From contig NC_052026.1 of the NCBI RefSeq assembly GCF_015832195.1, positions 12,201,619-12,265,618 on the forward strand: a stretch of DNA of 64,000 nucleotides, read 5' to 3'. The position numbers were made by a program, and so were the translations under genes. Position 1 is the first letter of the stretch, and every line of letters begins with the position of its first letter. The notes under the pieces were generated by a model. It did no database searches, had not been told where the DNA came from, and saw only the letters and a list, made by a program, of their open reading frames with translations. Origin of the DNA: Motacilla alba alba. Its lineage: Eukaryota; Chordata; Aves; Passeriformes; Motacillidae. This document shows positions 1-12,400 of this stretch, one piece after another.

Positions 1-2004
1 AGCTTCCCTATCAACTTCATACAAAACAGAAACACATACTAAGCCATCATAATGCAATATGCCAGCACAGTTTTCAGCACAGGGCCATCAGGTATGAACA
101 CACTGCCTCCAGCAAACCCTCCCTCCTCGGGCATGGCCACCCAGCATTAGTGCACTCCAGTGACACACGAGAGAACTGCTGTAACTGCTGCACAACACCC
201 TCCCACAGCTAAGGCCTCTTCAGTGCTCTCAGATAAAGCTTTGAGTTTCCAGAAGCATAAACTTTAGATGAAATGCACTTCTAGGCAGAAAGAGCTTTTG
301 CTCAAGAGAGGGTCAAGTCCCTAATTCTGGCAGACTTCCTGGCTTGTTTTCCCATTGGCCTCTGACAGCTCTGCTCTGCTCTCAGGACCAGCCCGGCCAA
401 CAGGGACACAGGAGCTGCAGGAAGGAGAGGTGGGCACTGATTTCAAGCAAGGCCCAGGCTCAAGAAGAAGCAATGTCAAAAGGGTCACTTAAGGGCCCAT
501 CACCTAAACTCCATTGACAGAATGAAACCACTTGAGTTGGAGTCCAAAGATGATTGCTACTCAATAGAACCAGGCAATGAGAAGCATTATGGAAAATCCT
601 TAAACAGCATCAACTCAGGAGCTAAGATACACAAAACACCAGTGCTGATTTAAACAGCAGGAACATGAGCAGCCAATATTAAAGCCACTGCCTTGGACAC
701 TGCATGTCCCAGCATGCCAGGACACACACGTGGCAAAACAGCCAGCAAAATTATATGGTCTGAATATTCTCTTCACACCAGTTCATTACCCCTTTGTGTT
801 CTTGGTTCCCTCAGGCTGGCAGTCACACTGATACAAACTCAACACATGAACTTTGGTTTCTCAAGTCCCACAGTTGCTCACAGAACACAGCAAGCCTCCT
901 GGCCAGCTGCTCTCTCCCTGTGGGCTGGCAACAGGAGCTGACACATCTTATTTTGGGTAGGAGACAGCCCAGAGCACTGGGATGCACAGGGAGGGCTAAG
1001 GAGAGTGTGTCCATCTTCCCCTGCAGCTCAGCCCCTCTGGAGCCCAGCAGGAAGGGGCATCAGGGCACGATGGCAGCTCAGGGAACATCCCTGGCCAAGT
1101 GTCCCCTGGGTGCCACTCCTGTGGAGCAGCCAGTTCATTCCCAGTCTGGATGCACTCCCAGCCTTTCCACCCCACCTAAAGGGAGCCTCATCCTCTATCA
1201 CCAGCCCCTGGGCACAAGTGACTTTGCTGCTGCCTGTCGGGTAGGCACGAGATGAGACATGCAGATGTACTGTACAGTCCCTCCAGCATTCCTAGAAACA
1301 CCACAGCAGCAGGGACAGGGCATTTTGGAGTGCTGCAGTGAAGGCTGCTTGTCTCTCCCTCCCACCTCATTCATCACCACAGCTTGATTTATTTGCTGAT
1401 TGTCAGGAGTGTGAGTAATTGGTTTCTTAGATACCCTGACAGGAAGCCAGAAGGTGCCTTAAGTGAGGACAGATACAGCAGGATCTACCACCCTGCAGAA
1501 GCAGCAGCACACTCAGTAACCTGCAGCACCCACTCCTCCCCAGGCACAAGTACATCACTTCCCCAAGGGAGTGAGTGGTGTGCAAGGCAAGAGAGAGCAG
1601 AGGCTGTGGAAAATGACAGGAGAAGCACAATCCACAGCAAAGGGGCTGCTGCAGCTTGTCATGCAGCTGCACTTCAGCAAAACCCTGAGGAAGAACCAGA
1701 GGGTACACGGCCAGTCTTGTGTAACTTATGGCCAAGATACCCTGGGACTGTGCCCACACCTCTGTGAAAAGCAGCCAGACCTGCAACTGCAGGGCTTTCC
1801 CTTGGCACACAGGAAAAGCATCAGCTCTCATTCAGTCGTAAGTGCCCTTGTCCACAAAAGAGGCATCTTCGGGTCTCTCAAATCTTAGACAGAATCCTGC
1901 TGGGGGGGAAAAAAAAGTGGGTCATCTTCATGACAGCTTTTGAAAACCAATGATCTGTAGCTTTGTAAATATATACAAACACACACATATATATATTTAT
2001 TTAT

Positions 2005-2056
2005 ATTAAATATGTAACTTCTGTATAATATAAATATATTTTACATGTGCATTAAA
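2005..2056 (+). terminator. AU-rich stretch with two ATTAAA signals, possible 3' end of a + strand transcript
   Basis: ATTAAA occurs at 2005-2010 and 2051-2056 within a long A/T-rich tract that starts near 1965. This is compatible with the 3' end of a gene entering from the left, plausibly SMPD3, but could also be plain AT-rich intergenic DNA. Confidence 0.25.
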
Positions 2057-5000
2057 ACCCAGGTGGCTTTAATTACTGAGCTATCCAAGGATTTACTGCC
2101 TCTGAGTCTTTATCTGCTGCATCTCAGTCAAACCTCATAAGGCTGCATCTGAAATCACACTGTGCTAAGAAAACAAATGATTAAAGCAGAGCTAGGGAGT
2201 CAGGGGATTAGTCTATTCTGCATGGCCTTGAGCAAGTCATTTTTAGCTCTGAGGCTCTAATCTTATAGTGAGCCTGGGGCAGATGAAACACTCACACACC
2301 CACACAAACCACACTTAGTTTTTTTCTCATCCAAAAAATAGAGATGACAACACATACCTGCCTGAGAAGCATCCTAATCACTAATCTGCATTAAATGCTT
2401 GGAAATGGGAAGTATTACAATGATTAAGTACCAAGCCAAATTAACATTTTGCAATGCTATCAGAGTCAATAAGGTAGAATGACAACACAAGCACCCATTG
2501 TATTCAGCTCACAATCATCACTGGAAAAATCCAACTCTAGGAAGCTCTTACAGTCTCTTCCCTCCCTAACAACCAGCTGTAACTACAAATAGAATACAAA
2601 AGATGAGTGACTAAATGAATTAGCCCTGAACTGCATCCTCTATCTTGTTAAATGCAGGAAGCCCACATAGAGCAGTTTCAAAGGGACTAATGAAGGAGAA
2701 AAGCAAGCTGCAGGATCTCAGTCCTTGAACTGCCCAGCTTTCAGACAAAAAGTACCAGTTCTGCAAGTAAAGGAGCAAATTTTGCACCTGCCATGATTTA
2801 GAAAACACCCTTTAAAATGCAAGACTTGTCCTTCATTAGGGCCATGACAACCTCACTGTCCAAGAAGTACTATTCACTGTGTATTCAGCATGAGAGTTTG
2901 TTGCCTGCCTGCTTGAACAGTAGGTGCAGGTCTGGGTTAGATTTACTAGCAGTTGCCTCTTTTTGCACTAGTTTTCCACTTCCATGCATGCATGTACAGT
3001 GTATCTCATGACACAAGTATGATTTGCATCAGACAGCTGCATTGCAAGTCTCTGCATTTTCCTGATTTATAATGTGCTAGAAATTTAGAAGTGGGTTCTC
3101 AGCACCCTCTTGTGGAGCTGTGCTGTGGTAACCACTACACCTTAGTAAAATCATTGCAATTCAGAGCTACAGAACAGTTACTTCTGCAGTAAAGCCAAAA
3201 CTGGGAAGTTAAATGTGAATGGCAACACTTGGCAGTTTATTGTCTTTTAATACCTGACCAAAACCTGTGTCTTGCATTAAAAAAGCTGCCTAGTTATACA
3301 CTAGCTCTATTGATCTGAACTGTAATACTGTTAGTTCAGTGCTGGCAGAAGAGCCTGTTTCTATTACAATGTGCATCTGTGCCTGCAAGCTTAGTCACGA
3401 TCAAAGCCATTGTCATTTAGAAAAAAAATTGCCTGTGCTGGCAGCACCAAATAAGTTCCTTCCAAGAGAAAATAGGATTCTTGCTCTGCTTATTAGGATG
3501 CCCATAGCCAGCAGCTCTTCCAACTCTGAAGATCATTGCAATGCTTCTGTCAGCTCTGGGAACAAATAGGAGGCTGACTGCTGCTCCTGGGTAATGTGTT
3601 TGTTTGATAAAGTGCCCTTCCTCCCCCAAGTGTGTGCCTGCAGTAAAATGCCCTGTGGAAGAGGACAGAGATAGAAGCAGTCTCTTATTTTGTTCTTGCA
3701 CACATAAGTAAGAAATGGCCAGTGTCCCTCTGTAAGCAGCTGTTTTCCACACAGTTGACAGATCACATCAGGTTTTTAAGCCCAACCTGAAGAACTCAGC
3801 TAAGTCAAGAAAGATTGATACATACAATAAATAGTCCTAATTACACACACTGGTGGTAAAGGCTTGCCTCAACTTAACAGCTCCCAGCAATTTTAACAAT
3901 TTTAATTTTAAATCCTTAAAGCACTTGCAGTGCCTGTCTGAATGCACAAGCCAAACCAGCAAGCATTAGTGATGCTGGTAACACTCACAGTGAATTAGAA
4001 CATGCACAAGGTTTCTGGAGCCTATCCATCAGATTTTGCTCTTCTAAGGAACCCACAGGTGCTAAAATATGCTCAGCATTCCATCCTTCCAGTGGTGAAG
4101 TTTTTGGGGTTTTTTTTGGATAGCAGCAAAGCAATTTCTGCTCCAGGTGCACTGAAATTTAAGATGTTCTTCCTTATATGCACATAGCACACAGCTCAGC
4201 CCTGGGAACACACTGCTGCAGGTGGCTGCTACTGCATCCAGCCTCTGCCCTTCCCCTTCACTCCACCCACCCCTGAGAACCTCTACAATCCCAGGTGTCA
4301 AAACACAAAAAGGGCTCAACAAGGATGCCCCTCAGTCACCATCCCTAATATCCACTGCAGGGGCATGTAATTTCAACATGTATGTAACACTGATAACAAA
4401 ATACAAATTCCCATCAGTGTGGATTTCTTCCCTTTGGCATTTGAACAAATTTATGTTTTATTTTTTCTTAGGAAGTACAACTCAGGCACATCCACACACA
4501 GTTATCTTTGAGAAAGTTAATACTACACAATCGAATACTGTAAATTTGATTGTGGTTTTTTCCTATCTTATTTTTTCAAACATATAAATTCTAATATATT
4601 GCTATTTGGTTTGTGTTCCTGATGGAACACGGTACTCTTTTGCTGGATCCAGAATGACTTGTGCAGGTGAATGCCCTTTCAGAAGCTATTCCTACTGCAG
4701 AGCAAGAACAGCAGCTCATGCTTTCTGTGTCAGGCCAGACACAGGAGTTACAGGACACAGCCAGGAGAAGAGCAGCTGTGCAATGCCAGCCTTGTGCCAG
4801 CCTTGCACAACTGTGCCTGTGCCTTTTTAAAAAAACATAAAGGGCAAAGCCTCTACTATTTTAAAGGCCTGGCCATATTACTGTTCCCTTTAGAACTCTA
4901 TTGTGTCCAACACATAACAGATTTGCTACCATACTTTCCATGGGCTAGTCACAGTGTATCAAAACTAACACAATTGTTTCATGAACAGCAACCTAAGTAT

Positions 5001-5747
5001 TCCAGAAAAGTCTGAAAGAGATGACAGACTGGAGTTAAGCATCTTAAAAGTGCAGTTTTAAAAAGTGAAATTCACACACCTCAACAGGAGCTGCAGGGTT
5101 TCTGTTCATTAGGAAAATGGATCTCAAAATTTGGGAATACTGCAGATGGCTTGTGGGTCTATAAATATAATCACAGCATTAGGAAAAAAAAAGGAAGAAT
5201 TTTTACTCACAGATGATGTGTCATGGTGACCAGGAAAGAAGAGTAGGAGAGGCTCCTGCTGCCTTGTGGCTTCTTTATGATATTCCTTTCACTTTGCTAA
5301 AGCTGCTGCTCAGAGAAATAGGAGTAGCTTTGGTAACTGTCATCCCTGTGGATGGCTGACATAATTTGGGACTGGCAGGACATTGATTTTCTATCAAAAC
5401 TTTAATAGGTCACACATACAAAACAGAGATCAATTGATTGTTCATCTAAAGCAGAACTCACTTCACACAATGCCACTGCAGCCAATGTGATCTGGCAAGC
5501 AACTAAGAAAACCTCAGTAGTGGACATGTGCTACTGCAGAGCACCTTACAACGTAGCCAAACTGGCAGGTTTTACTTACACCTCTGATGGAATGAGTCAT
5601 TTTCAATCATATATTGAATATTACATATCTCATAAAGATTTGCTTTTTGTCCACGACTCTTTTTCTTTTGTTTCTGGTCAGATTACCATCAGTTTGTCAC
5701 TTCCAATAATTTGAATATATACTTTTTAATTTCCAGTCACAGCTTTT

Positions 5748-5794
5748 CAGATTTTGGTCACTTTTTGGCACAGATTTTGGTCACTTTTTTGGCA
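5748..5794. repeat. Two-copy tandem repeat, period 23
   Basis: The unit starting CAGATTTTGGTCACTTTTTGG occurs twice head to tail, at 5748-5770 and 5771-5794. The second copy is one T longer. Confidence 0.9.
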
Positions 5795-6375
5795 TTTCCT
5801 CAGAAATGCAGCACCTCAGATCATCAGCTGCAGAAGAACATCAGTGCACCACAGTTTAATACCCTGGCCACTTCAGCTTAGAACCAGCCACAACTTAGAA
5901 AAGTCTGAGAGCAGCTAAGCTGTTTCCTTCTCCCTATTAAATGTACTAACATACATATGTAAATTGACTTGGGATTTCTTTTTGTGCAGTCTGGAGATTA
6001 TTTCCCATTTTACAGTGACAAGAGCACAGCCTAGAAATAGATGTGCTTAACTCACTTTTCTCTAATGTCAGTGTAAGGCTCAGTGTCCTCATCCAATGAT
6101 ATGCCATGCAACAACCAGCTGCTATTGTCAAATCAACTGTTTTTTACCTCCTTAATACTATGTAAAATCCTGAAAGAGAAGATGAAAAGCATGTGTGTAT
6201 ATATGTATATAAACCCTGACAAGAACGCCTGCCCCTAAGAAATGGTACCTCTTTACCCCACTAACTGTATTTGGAAAACAAACCCAAAAATGTTAAAAGT
6301 ATGTTAAAGAAAAGTTTGCTCTCTGAACACAATGAAAGAAACCCTCTGCTGTACAAAAAAGGGAAATACTGTATG

Positions 6376-6381
6376 TTTATT
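6376..6381 (-). terminator. PRMT7: Candidate PRMT7 polyadenylation signal AATAAA
   Basis: AATAAA on the - strand about 33 nt after the TAA stop at 6417-6415, followed by a T-rich stretch ending TTTTTTGT. This would give a very short 3' UTR; a later signal may be used instead. Confidence 0.45.
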
Positions 6382-6414
6382 ATAATTTAGTAATATGAGC
6401 AGGAGGAAAGTATT

Positions 6415-9400
6415 TTATAATAGCTTAAAATCCATGGCAATCTCTCCTGTCTTTGTGTCAAAATTTATAGCATATGTGACAGCAGTAGGGTCTGACAGAA
6501 TTTCTGATTCAATAACAGAGCTGAAGAAATAAACAGCTTGCTTGCAGTGGGGATTCCATTCACAGCTTCCCTACAGGAGAGAGTTAAAAGTGAAAGCAGT
6601 CAAAATCTACAATATTATTATTATACAGTAACAATGGAGTAAGAGTTCTTGTTCTTGAGCACACAATGCTCAACAGTCATCATTTACACTGCCATCCACT
6701 CCACTACAGAACACATAACTTGAAATACCATCTGCTACACAACACACTGAAGTCACTGACTTAAAAATGGATTTGGTCAAAGAATACTGAGATAGAATAC
6801 CAAAAATACTTACTCCTTCCCCTCCAAATTTTTGCTTTTGTTAAACTGAGGTTATTTGTATGAAAAAACTCTGCTTTGACCTAGCATACCATTTCAATTT
6901 TGAATTTGATTCCAAACTAGGGAGCATTTGGTTGCAAATCAGACCCTCCCATTTTAAGGTACATCCCCTGCTCCCCACAAAACAGATATGTGATGACAGA
7001 GTGTTCAAACAGTGTGAGAAGGAGTACTACACAACCCGAGCACGGCCAGCAGAGACCCTCTGCAATCCTACAGACTTTGACATAATGAATTAAAATGAAG
7101 ATATACCTTTTCATTGAGCAGTTGCATCAGTCCTGTACTAACAGAGATATCAGCAGTAAGATGATATTCCATCCACAGAACTGCTCCGTGGCTCTTGCCT
7201 TTCCTAGGGAGAAATGCAGGATAAAACCTGTCACTTTACACAATCCTGGCAGCTTAAACACTGCACTAGTGTTTAAGTGAGAGCTGCAAAAGCATGAACA
7301 ACTTCCTTCCTTGAAAGAAAGCTGAACAGCTGACTGAGTTGGTAATTGGGGGCAGAAACTTTAAAGTATTTGCAGATATGAAATCCAAAAAGAGGCAAGG
7401 AAGAGAACATGTCATAACTACATCTGCTCAGCAGCACAGCCACTTAACCAGCACTGAGTAACATGGCATGAATTACACAGCATAAGCTGAGAACTTCCTT
7501 TAGAGACCCCAGCTTCTACTGACTCTGAATTTAGAGGAAATATTTACCACACACACCATGTCACTTCAAGTGCCTGCTCCACAAGAAGCAGAGGTCACGC
7601 CACTGTGCTGCCTGTAAACACAACTGCTGCAAAGGCACAGAGACCCCACACAGATGGCTCTGCAGTCTATGAAAGCTTGACTTTTGTTTAATGAGAAACA
7701 CAGCAGTGTTTGAGCCATGTTATCATTAGATCATTAAAAAAAACCAACTTTCTCGTTTTTAAATTCTTAACAGCATTTCAAGTTTGAACAGAATTAAGTG
7801 CAATCTACAGTTACAGTGGAAAGTATCTCAGAAGATGTGGCAAAATATAAGGACTGCCAGGAATATAGGTAGAAGGAAGAATAACATATACATTAAAAGC
7901 TATTAACATATATACAACAATTATATGCTACTAGCATATAATTTTAAAGCTATTAAACATAATAAGTTATTAATAATTAAACACAATAAATTTGACAAGC
8001 TAAGTAGAAAATTCTTCCGCAAGAACTCAGCAGTAGGCAACAAACAGAAACACTAAAAACCATCCAAGTAATATTTTATTTTCTCTAAACTATAAATCAA
8101 TCCATTTAAATTTTAAATCAGAGTTATTAAAATGTTATTTTTTGAAACAGAGGCCTATTATCTAATCCAATAATATCAAACATTATTGTATTATTGTTAT
8201 AGCTTACTGTGAATACCCACAGGAAGCTTGTGTCAGAGCAACTTCCACAATCTTAGGTCAGATTATTAAAAACTGCCAAGTACATTTTCACCAGTTAAGT
8301 GTAATACACTTAAAGGAGCTCTAAACTCAACTCCTCTAAAGGGCTTGACTGGGAGGTAAAGAAATGGACAATGACAAGAATATTTATTGCAGTGAGAAAA
8401 CTGACCGTAAGAGCTTCACAGAGCCCTCTGTGCTGAGACAGTGCTGTGGCACAGTCTTTGTGAAGTCAAATGTCAAAACTTCCTGCGGCTCTGACAGTGA
8501 CTTGCAGGGATATTCCCACAGCGGGTGAGGTTCTGCTTCCCTGGATTCCCTAAAATTCAGAGAATCCTGAAAAAAGGAAGGAATAAAATTAACTGACAAC
8601 AACAGAAATGCAAACCCAGAGTATTCAAGCAATAAAGCTGCAAGAGGGCAGGAGTGCACTTAGTCACAAGGGAGAAAATGTCCTACACGCATGAAACCAG
8701 ATGCTGTGACTGGGGCCCTCAGCCCTGAAACAGAAATGGACACTTTCAAAACGCAATGCATTGAAATTTTCTTTTCCCTCAACATGAATTCCACTCTACA
8801 ACTGCCTGTACTCCTCCAAATTAATCTAGAGCAAAGCTCTAGAAACTGATACAAATGAATCTCAATGGTGTTCTGCCTAATACACAAGGTTTTCAACAGT
8901 CACTAAATGCTTTATTGAGCCAAACTGAATTTTTATTTTGCTAAGACTTGTGCTGAAACTGATTTTCTTACTTTAATCATATCATCCATAGTCTGGACAT
9001 CAAAACCTTCACAGGTGCCACATGGACTCCGGATTCTCCACAGGTCCTGTAAGAAACAACAGCATTTCATTTGGCTTTATCGAAGGAAATGGGAAATCTT
9101 GAAATAATTTTAGCTGTAGCTTAGACATTTAATAGCAAACCAGAAACTATGAATGTATTGCTAAACCATTACAACTACTGCAAGAATCAGAATATAATTC
9201 TAGGAAAAGGTTTTTTTAAGTCGGTTAATTCTTTAATCGTTGTTTTCAACTCAATTTTATGTGGAATGATCTCTGAACAAACCCTGTACATGAAAGTATA
9301 AAACTGAGGCTCAGGTGACATGAATGTTACTCCACATTCTGCTATTTGCTGAATAATCTTCAGCCATCACTCTGCATGCTTTGGTTTCCTCATCCAGAAC

Positions 9401-12400
9401 ATGAAGAGAATAATGCTTATTTACTTAGAAAATGCTGCGAGTTCTAGGGAAGTAAATCCTCTAGATAAGAGAGCATGGAATGAAATTTCACTGCTCATTT
9501 CAATCTGATTATACCGCTGATTACTCTAAATATCTGCTCCCTATTACAGGATTCAGATTTACATTATTTACTCAGTATATAGTTAAACTCTGTACACTTT
9601 TGCAGAAAACTAAAAAAAGGTCCACCACAGCTGATTAGTTCCAGAGGGGAAAAAGAACAAACCCCTTCTCACATGCACAAATCAAAGGCAGAACAAAGAG
9701 AACAAGGTTAAAGAGCATTCAAATAAAAAAACTGTTAAGGAAGAGAAGGCTCAGACACAAAAACTATACAGCTAGTGAGCCAGAGGGGAGAAAAAAACTA
9801 CAAAAAAAGACCTGGCATTTTTAACAGATAAACTGAAGGCTGTCTTTATGTGAAAATTCATTACATTATAGGTGTTTTTATTTAAAGTATGTACATTTAT
9901 TTACACTATGCCAGATTACAGAGTTCCCTCACTTAAGCTACTGGACTCTGCATGTTAATGATGAAAGTACTTAGTTTCCATTTTCATAGTGGGTAAACAC
10001 TTCACAGTCTTTTGCTACAACATCCTCAATAAATGAAAAAACTACGTTTATAACTTTGTATGATCTTTGAAGGATGAGTTTTCAAAGTATTTTTAAGATG
10101 TGCTCATATTCAGAACTGTGCACAGCCGCAGGCAGTTAAAAAATCCACATGCAATTGGGAATCCTGCCTACAGTCTTATAAAGCCTCATTTCAAAATCTG
10201 GTATGTTGCAGAATATCTACTTTGTACATATATTTATATGTAATATACATAATAAAATAACTAATTTTATAAATAACCACAACTGTCACATCCTTCACTA
10301 ATCTCTAATCTAGGTAAGTATCTTAAAACATGCAGCCCTTTTATTTTAAATGGCAAAATTACTTGAGTTAATTTGCTGACAAGAGATGGCTGAAATAGCA
10401 AAATTCATCCTTCAAGATAGCAAATACTCTTTTCTCAGATGGTAAGTACTGGACAGTATTAAGATGCAGTAAGTTGTAGAGTACTCAGTTTTAAGTGGAT
10501 TTGTGTAAATATCTGAACAATCTCACCTGGAACTCCACAATCATCATGTGCAAAGAAGCAGACTGAGGTAGGACAGTGACATTGCTGGCAAGGTGAGTGC
10601 TCACAGCTGTCCTGGCATACCAGAAATACAGGTTATGCCATGGCAACAAACTTGTCGTGAAAAACGGCTCTCCCACAAGGACAGAAATCTTGGCAAAGGA
10701 GGGAAGAGATAAAAAGCATTATAATAAAGAACAACAACTCACAACACAGGCTGTTTAGATCTTCCAATAGCTGCCAGTGCAATATATTAAGTAAAATCAC
10801 CTAGATTGATCCATAGTGATTTAATTATTGTACACTGCACGTACAGCACACTGGACATTGTTCTGTGGGTTTAGCTACCACATTTTAAATTGAATTTTAC
10901 TGCAACAAAGTTTGTGAGAAAATACTGAGTTTGAAAGGCTTTGTAATGAGTCATAGAATTCTGAAGTTTTGGAGTATGTTATTACTTCCAAATAGATTGC
11001 AATCTTCTTGAGTGGCCTGTGAAAGAGTTACAGCCTTGTAGAACCAGTTAAACTGCCTTAACTACTGGGAAAATTATGCAGCAGGGGAAGTCAGACCCTT
11101 CAAAAACAAAGCAACAATCCTCCCACAGTCTTTAGTCTCCTTTAATTTTAGTGGCACGTGGTGTGAACCATTTTAATTTTAGATTGATTGGGATATAACA
11201 GAATTCATTGCGGTTACAATTCATTTTTACCTTCTGCTCCCTACCAACCCCTGAAATTCAGTATAATGGACAACTGTAATATACCTTTTTATCTTCCAAA
11301 TGAGAAGGCTTCAGCAACTCAGGACGAGCTTCTATTATTTTAATTTTGTCTTCAAGATGATTTGCTTTAAAAAACTAAAATCAAAAAGTAACACACTGTC
11401 TTTATCAAAAGCCACAGTTGAGACCAAAATAACAATTTCATTGAAAATAATTAGAAGGAAAAAAACCCACAAAAACCAACAGCCAACAGAAATTTTAACA
11501 AAGCTGCCTGCCATAACTCATGAGGATGAAACAAGTGTATTCTTGAAGGCTGCATGCACCTAGAGCCAACATGCCACATCTAGGGAACTAAAGCATGTGT
11601 CCTTATCTATCTAAAAAGGCAGAGAGCACAAAAGTTGCCTCACCTTCATTCATTTGCACTTTGAAGCATATGAGAAGGATAATCAAGAAAGGTAAGAATC
11701 ACTTCACCTATGCATACACTGCATATTTGGCTTTTCTTTGAGACCAGGTTCCAGCCCTCCCTTGCCCACCATTCCTGGTTTTGCACTTCTGAGCCACAGG
11801 CTGATCCAGATTTCTTTCAAACACACAGTGGTGACTGAAGGAGCCACAGCCCAGTGATGACTCTGAAACTGCTTCCAGTCACTCCCCAGGCACCAGCTGC
11901 CTCTCCTGAACAGCCTCCACGGCACTGGCAGAGCCTCTGTGCCCTTCCCCAAGGCACAGCAAACATTCCCAACTGTCCCAGCTGGAAGACAGAACTGCTG
12001 GATGCTGCTTGCCAGGTGAGGCTGGTGCAAGCTTTGGGATGCTCTCACTAATCCTCAGAACTAATGCTCCTTGGCTTTTATCACCAGGGCAATGGCAGCA
12101 GCAGAGCAGCAGCTCAAGCAGACAAGCCAAGAGGCATCTGCAAAGGAGAGATCCAGCTTTAACAGAAAACGGAATACTCACTTTTTCCATGACAGAACAG
12201 GACACTCCAGAGTTTTCTAATGTAAACACCTAATGAAAATACACACTTAGTCAAACTAGCTTCATAGTTTTTAATTAAAAGCATATGTAACTGAAGAGTG
12301 AAGCAACATTCTGATGCCCTAGTGAGCACAGTTCATAAGAACATGCATATATTCCCACTATAATAAACGTTTTTAAGAGCACAACACTCCCCAAAACTAC

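Larger units (their letters stand above)
1..6370. other. Non-coding stretch left of PRMT7; possible SMPD3 3' end
   Basis: I see no exon with family similarity here; the longer ORFs lack codon structure and recognisable domains. In human the neighbour facing PRMT7 tail to tail is SMPD3, so its 3' UTR on the + strand may occupy part of this stretch. The AT-rich block at about 1965-2056 ends with ATTAAA at 2051-2056 and looks like an AU-rich 3' UTR end. That assignment rests on synteny, not on any coding match. Confidence 0.4.

Noticed and set aside
693..1888. Cluster of ORFs of 80-150 codons on both strands
   Set aside because: Frames overlap on both strands, codon content is random and no family is recognised. 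Probably 3' UTR or intergenic DNA.
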